Shown here one piece after another: positions 58,830 to 64,000 of a DNA stretch of 64,000 nt. The stretch's first letter is position 1, and each line of letters begins with the position of its first letter. The notes beneath the pieces were generated by a model. That model had not been told where the DNA came from and did not search any database. It worked only from the letters and a program-made list of their open reading frames with translations. Both the position numbers and the translations under genes were made by a program. Origin of the DNA: Gammaproteobacteria bacterium (GTDB taxonomy: Bacteria > Pseudomonadota > Gammaproteobacteria > Arenicellales > UBA868); the NCBI GenBank assembly GCA_022451485.1, contig JAKUQS010000004.1:114971-178970 (forward strand). The letters are read 5' to 3'.

Positions 58830-59750
58830 ATGTCCTATTCCGATCGTGACGGCATAATCTGGTTCGACGGGGAATTAGTACCGTGGCGCGACGCCAAAGT
58901 ACATGTACTCACCCACAGCCTGCATTACGGCCTGGGGGTGTTTGAAGGCATCCGGGCCTACAAAACCGATCAAGGTACAGCAGTTTTTCGCCTCGATGAC
59001 CATACGCGTCGACTGCATCGCTCAGCACATATTCTCAACATGAACGTGCCGTTCGACACGGCCACATTGAACGCAGCACAACTTCAGACCGTCAGGGAAA
59101 ATAAGCTCGACAGTGCCTATATCCGACCACTCGCCTTTTATGGCTCTGAAGGAATGGGTATCCGTGCTGACATGCTGAGCACCCACGTTGCTATCGCCAG
59201 CTGGGATTGGGGTTCGTACCTAGGTGAAGAAAACATGCAAAAGGGGATGAAAGTGCGAACCTCCTCCTTCACTCGTCACCATGTCAACATCACTATGTGT
59301 CGTGCTAAGGCTTGCGGAAACTACATCAACTCGATGCTCGCCCTGCAGGAAGCGGTGGCGGCAGGCTGCGACGAAGCACTGATGTTGGATTCCCAAGGTT
59401 ATGTCATGGAGGGGAGCGGAGAAAATATCTTTATCGTGCGTGATTCAGTCATCTACACACCGGATCTCACGTCAGCGCTAGAGGGCATTACCCGAGACAC
59501 CGTCATCACCCTGGCCAATGAACTTGGCTTTGATGTCAAGGAAAAACGAATTACCCGCGACGAAGTATATATTGCAGACGAAGTCTTCTTCACCGGGACT
59601 GCCGCCGAAGTGACACCCGTCCGCGAAGTCGATGGGCGCATCATCGGTACCGGTGGCCGTGGTCCGGTAACCGAACAGCTACAAAGCCAGTTCTTCGATT
59701 GTGTTTACGGTCGCAATCCGAACCACCGAGACTGGTTAACCTATGTCTAA
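58830..59750 (+). CDS. ilvE: Branched-chain amino acid aminotransferase
   Basis: PLP-dependent fold-type IV transaminase, final step of Val, Leu and Ile synthesis. Segments are IWFDGELVPWRDAKVHVLTH, GVFEGIRAY, the PLP lysine K160 (CRAKACGNYINS), EALMLDSQGYVMEGSGENIF (in two motifs) and LTSALEGITRDTV. I use the ATG at 58830 (306 residues); a TTG at 58821 would add three. The next gene starts within its last codons. Confidence 0.95.
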   Translation: MSYSDRDGIIWFDGELVPWRDAKVHVLTHSLHYGLGVFEGIRAYKTDQGTAVFRLDDHTRRLHRSAHILNMNVPFDTATLNAAQLQTVRENKLDSAYIRPLAFYGSEGMGIRADMLSTHVAIASWDWGSYLGEENMQKGMKVRTSSFTRHHVNITMCRAKACGNYINSMLALQEAVAAGCDEALMLDSQGYVMEGSGENIFIVRDSVIYTPDLTSALEGITRDTVITLANELGFDVKEKRITRDEVYIADEVFFTGTAAEVTPVREVDGRIIGTGGRGPVTEQLQSQFFDCVYGRNPNHRDWLTYV

Positions 59751-59940
59751 TACGCCCGATGCAGGCCTTAACCCCGCGCAGACATGCCGAATTAAGACCA
59801 GCGATCTGCCGCTGCATTGCCCGACCGATCACAGTCAGTTATGGAACGCGCACCCGCGTGTTTTTCTTCCTATAGAAAAGACAGGTGAAGCGCTGTGTCC
59901 TTACTGCGGCACACGCTATCTACTAGAAGAGGGCGAGTAG
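59743..59940 (+). CDS. Small CHCC-type zinc-finger protein
   Basis: A 65-residue protein with a CHCC zinc site: LPLHCPTDHSQLWNAHPRVFLP and ALCPYCGTRYLLE, matching the zf-CHCC family related to mitochondrial NDUFS6. In gammaproteobacteria this gene often stands between ilvE and waaF, as here. It begins inside the last eight bases of ilvE, so the two are co-translated. Its function is not established. Confidence 0.88.
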   Translation: MSNTPDAGLNPAQTCRIKTSDLPLHCPTDHSQLWNAHPRVFLPIEKTGEALCPYCGTRYLLEEGE

Positions 59941-59989
59941 TACTTCGACCCCTCCAACTAGCCCTTCGGTGACAGTAAACTAGTCACCG

Positions 59990-61057
59990 ATGGTGAATTC
60001 CCAAGATAAAGTGCTGATTGTCGGCCCATCCTGGGTCGGTGATATGGTCATCGCTCACAGTCTGATTCAGACAGTGGCCAAAGGTGATCGCCCCGCCCGC
60101 GTGTCCGTTCTCGCCCCGACGTCAATAGCACCACTGCTTTCGCGCATGCCCGAAGTGGCGGAAACCATAGTGACGCCATTCATTCACGGACGGTTGCAGC
60201 TATCAGCCCGTTGGCGTCTGGCAAGAACGATCCGGCAGATGGGATTTGGACAAGCGATTATCCTGCCGGGCTCCCTAAAAGCAGCCCTCATCCCCTTTCT
60301 CGCTGGTATTCCACAGCGTACCGGCTTTCTCGGCGAAAAACGCTACGGCTTTCTCAACGACATACGATCGTTTAACCCGCAACAGACACCCCTTGCCGTG
60401 TCACGATTCGTTCAACTGGGCTTACCTGCCGAATCACCGCTGAAGTTGGATTACCCACCGCCTCATCTGACCAGCGAACCAGGCCGCGCTGCCCAAGTAC
60501 TGCAGTCGATCGGATTCGATCTGCTCGACCTCCCCACGCTCGTGCTATGTCCTGGCGCGGAATTTGGCCCTGCCAAACGCTGGCCGACTCAGTCTTTTAC
60601 TGCAGTAGCAAAATCAAAAGTTGCCGAAGGTTGGCAGGTGTGGGTCATCGGGAATAGTGCAGACCAATTGATTGGTGAAGAGATTCGAGCGGACGTCGGC
60701 CCTGCTTGCTTTAATCTCGCCGGGCAAACCCCTCTGGATCAGGCCATTGACCTGATCAGTGCTGCAACCTGCGTAGTGACCAATGATTCGGGTCTGATGC
60801 ACGTCGCTGCCGCATTAAACCGGCCACTGGTCGCCGTGTTCGGCTCTACCTCTCCAGCACTGACACCACCGCTAAGCGCTGATGTGGAAATAATGTCACT
60901 TGAATTGGATTGCTCGCCCTGTTTTAAGCGCTCGTGCCCATTGCAGCACACACACTGTCTGACGAGGTTGCAGCCCGAACAAGTGCTCGACGCGATGGCT
61001 CATTTAGTGGCGGCGCCAACCACTGCGGCGGCAACGGACTCTCCTCCACCTCTATAA
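59990..61057 (+). CDS. waaF: ADP-heptose:LPS heptosyltransferase II
   Basis: A GT9-family enzyme adding the second heptose to the inner core. The N-terminal VLIVGPSWVGDMVIAHSL, the PGSLKAALIPFLAGIPQRTG region, PGAEFGPAKRWP and TNDSGLMHVAAALNRPLVAVFG identify WaaF rather than WaaC, whose sequence differs in the first motif. 355 residues from the ATG at 59990. The usual partner waaC is not adjacent; galE follows. Confidence 0.92.
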   Translation: MVNSQDKVLIVGPSWVGDMVIAHSLIQTVAKGDRPARVSVLAPTSIAPLLSRMPEVAETIVTPFIHGRLQLSARWRLARTIRQMGFGQAIILPGSLKAALIPFLAGIPQRTGFLGEKRYGFLNDIRSFNPQQTPLAVSRFVQLGLPAESPLKLDYPPPHLTSEPGRAAQVLQSIGFDLLDLPTLVLCPGAEFGPAKRWPTQSFTAVAKSKVAEGWQVWVIGNSADQLIGEEIRADVGPACFNLAGQTPLDQAIDLISAATCVVTNDSGLMHVAAALNRPLVAVFGSTSPALTPPLSADVEIMSLELDCSPCFKRSCPLQHTHCLTRLQPEQVLDAMAHLVAAPTTAAATDSPPPL

Positions 61058-61089
61058 TCAAAGGCCCAACGCGGCGGACTCCTTACCCC

Positions 61090-62091
61090 ATGCAGCCGAT
61101 CAACGTTCTAGTCTCCGGCGGTGCCGGATACATTGGATCCCATACATCGCATCAACTGGTGGAAGCTGGCCACCGCGTCACCGTCGTCGACAATCTTTAC
61201 AGTGGATATTCCTGGGCGGTTCCCGAATCTGCAGATTTCCACCAGATTGACATCGGCAATATCGACGCCATCTGCGACTTATTGAAACACAATAACATTG
61301 CGGCGGTCCTTCATTTTTCCGGCTACATCGTAGTACCAGAGTCGGTTGCCAATCCGATTAAATATTATGACAACAATGTCGTTGCCTCCTGCCGCTTGAT
61401 CGAAGCATGTCACAAGCATGGTATCGCGTCGTTTATCTTTTCCTCTAGCGCAGCGGTTTACGGTAACACCACGACTTCGCCTGTACCCGAGATCCAAACA
61501 CCTAACCCAATCACGCCTTACGGGCGCACCAAGCTGGCTATTGAATGGATGCTGCGGGACCTGTCAGATAGCGTTACCCACAACCCGCCGATGCGCCATG
61601 TATCGCTCCGTTATTTCAACGTCGCGGGCGCAAGAATGTCCGGGGGCCTTGGACAGGCAACGCCCAATGCCACGCACCTAATCAAAGTGGCATGCGAAGC
61701 AGCCTGCGGGTCACGTGATGGCGTATCCATATTTGGCACTGACTATGACACTCAAGATGGAACTTGTGTCCGCGACTATATTCATGTCGATGACCTTGCC
61801 GCTGCCCATCTCGATGCACTCAATTATCTATCCGGTGGCGGTGCGTCTTGCACGCTTAATTGTGGCTACGGTCATGGGTTCAGCGTGCGCGAGGTGGTGA
61901 ATATGATGCATCGCGTAAGTGGTAATTTATTTCCCGTCACCGAAACCAGTCGCCGCGCTGGCGACCCTGCGCAACTCGTAGCCGACAACACACGCATCCG
62001 TGAAGTGTTAGGCTGGCAACCGCAATGCAACGATCTGGAATTGATCTGCCGCACCGCCCTCGACTGGGAAAGATCCTATTCGAGGACCTAA
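61090..62091 (+). CDS. galE: UDP-glucose 4-epimerase
   Basis: An extended SDR enzyme interconverting UDP-glucose and UDP-galactose. From the ATG at 61090 it has 333 residues: the NAD site GGAGYIGSHT at 10-19, VVDNLYSGYSWAV, SSSAAVYG with the catalytic serine near 119, and Y144 and K148 in PYGRTKLAIEW. A reading to 60934 overlaps waaF and is rejected. Its place between waaF and waaG suggests that it supplies a hexose for the LPS core or a surface polysaccharide. Confidence 0.93.
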   Translation: MQPINVLVSGGAGYIGSHTSHQLVEAGHRVTVVDNLYSGYSWAVPESADFHQIDIGNIDAICDLLKHNNIAAVLHFSGYIVVPESVANPIKYYDNNVVASCRLIEACHKHGIASFIFSSSAAVYGNTTTSPVPEIQTPNPITPYGRTKLAIEWMLRDLSDSVTHNPPMRHVSLRYFNVAGARMSGGLGQATPNATHLIKVACEAACGSRDGVSIFGTDYDTQDGTCVRDYIHVDDLAAAHLDALNYLSGGGASCTLNCGYGHGFSVREVVNMMHRVSGNLFPVTETSRRAGDPAQLVADNTRIREVLGWQPQCNDLELICRTALDWERSYSRT

Positions 62092-62183
62092 TCGGCGGTT
62101 AAGTTGACCGTCCTGATTCTAGGTTAGACTGCACCACTCGTGTTCTTTGCATCCAAGTCGTTGCGCGAGTTGAGAGTACTGAT

Positions 62184-64000
62184 ATGAACTTTGCTTTTTG
62201 CCTATTCAAGTATTTTCCCTATGGCGGGTTGCAGCGCGACTTTCTACGGATCGCCGCAGAGTGCACATCACGCGGGCACGTTGTCCACGCTTTCGTCTCA
62301 CAGTGGCAGGGGGAACAACCGCCCGGGATAAAAGTCACGGTGCTTAAGACTTGGAGTTGGATTTTCAACCACGCTCAAAATAAACACTTCCATCATCAAC
62401 TCCAGCACGAGTTACAGCAGACTCAATTTGACTGCGTGGTCGGATTCGACCGAATGCCGAATCTCGATATCTACTACGGCGCGGACTTCTGTTACATAGG
62501 TCGGGCCGTTCCCCGCTACGGCCCCTGGTACCGCATCGCCCCCCGCTACCGCCATTCACACACCTTCGAGAAAGCCGTGTTCGGTCGGGATAGTAAGACA
62601 CTTATCCTGTCCTTGTCAGAACGAGAAAAGAGCGTCTACCAGCAACATTACTTTACCGAAGAAGAACGTTTTCGCCTGCTGCCACCAACGCTCGACAGCA
62701 ATCGAATGCCAGTGCCAAATCGTCAAATTGAGCGCAACGCAATGCGCGCTGAGTTATCAGCGATGCCCGACGATAATCTGTTACTTTTCATCGGTTCGGG
62801 ATTTAAAGTCAAGGGCCTTGATCGAGCAATCACAGCGCTTGCCAACCTGCCTGAGACACTGCGATCGAAAACTCGTTTGGCTATCATTGGAGAAGGAGAT
62901 AATCGAGGGCACTATGCAAGACGTGCCCGTCGACTTGGCGTGCTCAAGCAGATTAGTTTTCTCGGTGGTCGCGGCGATATACCTCAGTTGTTGAATGCCG
63001 GCGACCTACTAGTGCACCCCGCCTACGACGAAAACACGGGCACCGTGCTGCTCGAAGCAATCACCGCTGGACTGCCTGTACTGGCAACCGACGTTTGCGG
63101 GTATGCCGCACACATTAAACAAGCCGATGCTGGGCGCGTCCTCGCCTCACCGTTTGAGCAATCTATCCTAGACCAAACACTGGAACAGATGCTGACGTCG
63201 CCCGACCGTGAAAAATGGTCGCAGAACGGCCTTGCTTATGGAAGACCTGAACTTTACCGCATGCCGGAAACTGCGGTGGACCTGATTGAAAAGCACTGTC
63301 TCACACTACGCCAAGACCTTCCCGTTGCTAAGCCAAAATCCCAGGGGCCGGACGAGTACTACAGCGACGCCCTCAAAGAGGCACTGGGTAACAGGGCTGC
63401 CTTCTCCAGCATGATGCGCACTCAAGGAGAAACTTATCGAGCACCAGAAGGGACGGGGCGCAGAACGGTTCGGTTTGATCTGAATAGTCGTCATTACTTT
63501 ATAAAAACCCATACCGGAGTGGGTTGGCAGGAAATCTTAAAAAATTTGATTTACTTCCGCCTACCGGTGCTCGGTGCGATGGATGAGTGGCATGGCATTC
63601 ATCATCTGCAACGACTGAAAATTAAGACACTATCCGTAGCAGCCTACGGCACCGCTGGGGGAATGTATAACTGGGCGCGTCGCCGTTCGTTTATCGTCAC
63701 CGACGAAATCACCAATGCTAAGTCATTGGAGGAATTTTGCAGTGAGTGGAAAACACATCCCCCGGTCAACCCGAGTGAAATTCGATTCAAACGGTGGCTG
63801 ATCGAACAAGTGGCCGTTATAGCGCGTAAAATGCACAATAGCGGTGCCAATCACCGCGATTTCTATTTGGGTCATTTTCTGCTTCAACCAGGTTATCGAG
63901 ACGGCGAATTGTCTGTCGATGCGAGTGATCTTTTCGTGATTGATCTGCACCGAATGCAACTTCGCAGGCACACACCAACTCGGTGGCAGGTAAAAGATAT
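62184..64000 (+). CDS. waaG: WaaG-type glycosyltransferase fused to a WaaP-type LPS kinase, truncated by the window edge
   Basis: One uninterrupted frame from the ATG at 62184 to the window end (605 codons visible). Residues about 1-372 are a GT-B glycosyltransferase like WaaG (LPS glucosyltransferase I): FCLFKYFPYGGLQRDFLRIA, GFDRMPNLDIYYGADFCY, VKGLDRAI and the donor-site NTGTVLLEAITAGLPVLATDVCGY. After a short linker (about 373-425) a WaaP-like kinase follows: RTVRFDLNSRHYFIKTHTG, HRDFYLGHFLL with catalytic D559, and VIDLHRMQLRR with D587. In relatives waaG and waaP are adjacent separate genes. I checked the frame through the junction; no stop occurs. The 3' end is missing. Confidence 0.9.
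   Translation, partial: MNFAFCLFKYFPYGGLQRDFLRIAAECTSRGHVVHAFVSQWQGEQPPGIKVTVLKTWSWIFNHAQNKHFHHQLQHELQQTQFDCVVGFDRMPNLDIYYGADFCYIGRAVPRYGPWYRIAPRYRHSHTFEKAVFGRDSKTLILSLSEREKSVYQQHYFTEEERFRLLPPTLDSNRMPVPNRQIERNAMRAELSAMPDDNLLLFIGSGFKVKGLDRAITALANLPETLRSKTRLAIIGEGDNRGHYARRARRLGVLKQISFLGGRGDIPQLLNAGDLLVHPAYDENTGTVLLEAITAGLPVLATDVCGYAAHIKQADAGRVLASPFEQSILDQTLEQMLTSPDREKWSQNGLAYGRPELYRMPETAVDLIEKHCLTLRQDLPVAKPKSQGPDEYYSDALKEALGNRAAFSSMMRTQGETYRAPEGTGRRTVRFDLNSRHYFIKTHTGVGWQEILKNLIYFRLPVLGAMDEWHGIHHLQRLKIKTLSVAAYGTAGGMYNWARRRSFIVTDEITNAKSLEEFCSEWKTHPPVNPSEIRFKRWLIEQVAVIARKMHNSGANHRDFYLGHFLLQPGYRDGELSVDASDLFVIDLHRMQLRRHTPTRWQVKD

Overview
The window comes from a gammaproteobacterium with moderate GC content. 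I base this on gene order: miaB-ybeZ-ybeY-ybeX-lnt, ubiE-ubiJ-ubiB, dusB-fis, fxsA-groES-groEL and glnE/ilvE/waaF neighbourhoods are all gammaproteobacterial arrangements. The products include LPS core enzymes and outer-membrane lipoprotein maturation, so the cell is Gram-negative. A PPi-type phosphofructokinase beside CbbQ/CbbO-type chaperones hints at a chemoautotrophic, possibly marine, relative, but no RuBisCO, hydrogenase or sulfur-oxidation gene lies in the window. I do not name a genus.

Region 1-20.8 kb is read almost entirely leftwards. It begins at the left edge with a truncated rpe, then a DegP/DegQ protease, a cytosolic-type 5'-nucleotidase, and the lnt-ybeX-ybeY-ybeZ-miaB block (lipoprotein acylation, rRNA and tRNA maturation). 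A complete SUF iron-sulfur operon follows (iscR-sufB-C-D-S-U-T plus a Rieske ferredoxin) under an IscR with the E. coli cluster ligands. Next come the ubiquinone genes ubiE-ubiJ-ubiB, hemB, and an adenylate kinase with a long lysine/alanine-rich tail.

Region 21.3-31.6 kb is read rightwards: pfp, cbbQ and cbbO (with a small membrane-protein gene on the opposite strand between them), a split B12-dependent ribonucleotide reductase (nrdJa/nrdJb) behind two NrdR-like boxes, metY and an alpha/beta hydrolase. Region 31.8-34.5 kb is the leftward fxsA-groES-groEL block with a perfect CIRCE element and an additional half-site.

Region 34.7-50.8 kb is rightwards housekeeping: dsbD, a TauE-type permease, aroQ-accB-accC, prmA, a zinc-ribbon/DUF3426 protein, dusB-fis, purH-purD-purE, tsaC, hemF, waaA, a tiny histone H1-like protein with its own promoter and terminator, and hemH converging on aroE. 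Region 51.8-55.3 kb is a small catabolic cluster (proline-racemase-family epimerase, DadA-like oxidoreductase, M20 amidohydrolase). The window ends with glnE, a divergent lumazine-synthase-like gene, ilvE, a CHCC zinc-finger gene, waaF, galE and a WaaG-type glycosyltransferase that continues in frame into a WaaP-type LPS kinase and runs off the right edge.

Most of the window is ordinary core genome. The less ordinary parts are the WaaG-WaaP fusion, the tailed adenylate kinase together with the H1-like protein, the CbbQ/CbbO/PPi-PFK cluster lacking its usual client, the NrdR and CIRCE operator architectures, and the RibH-like gene. I found no CRISPR array, prophage, insertion sequence, tRNA or rRNA gene.
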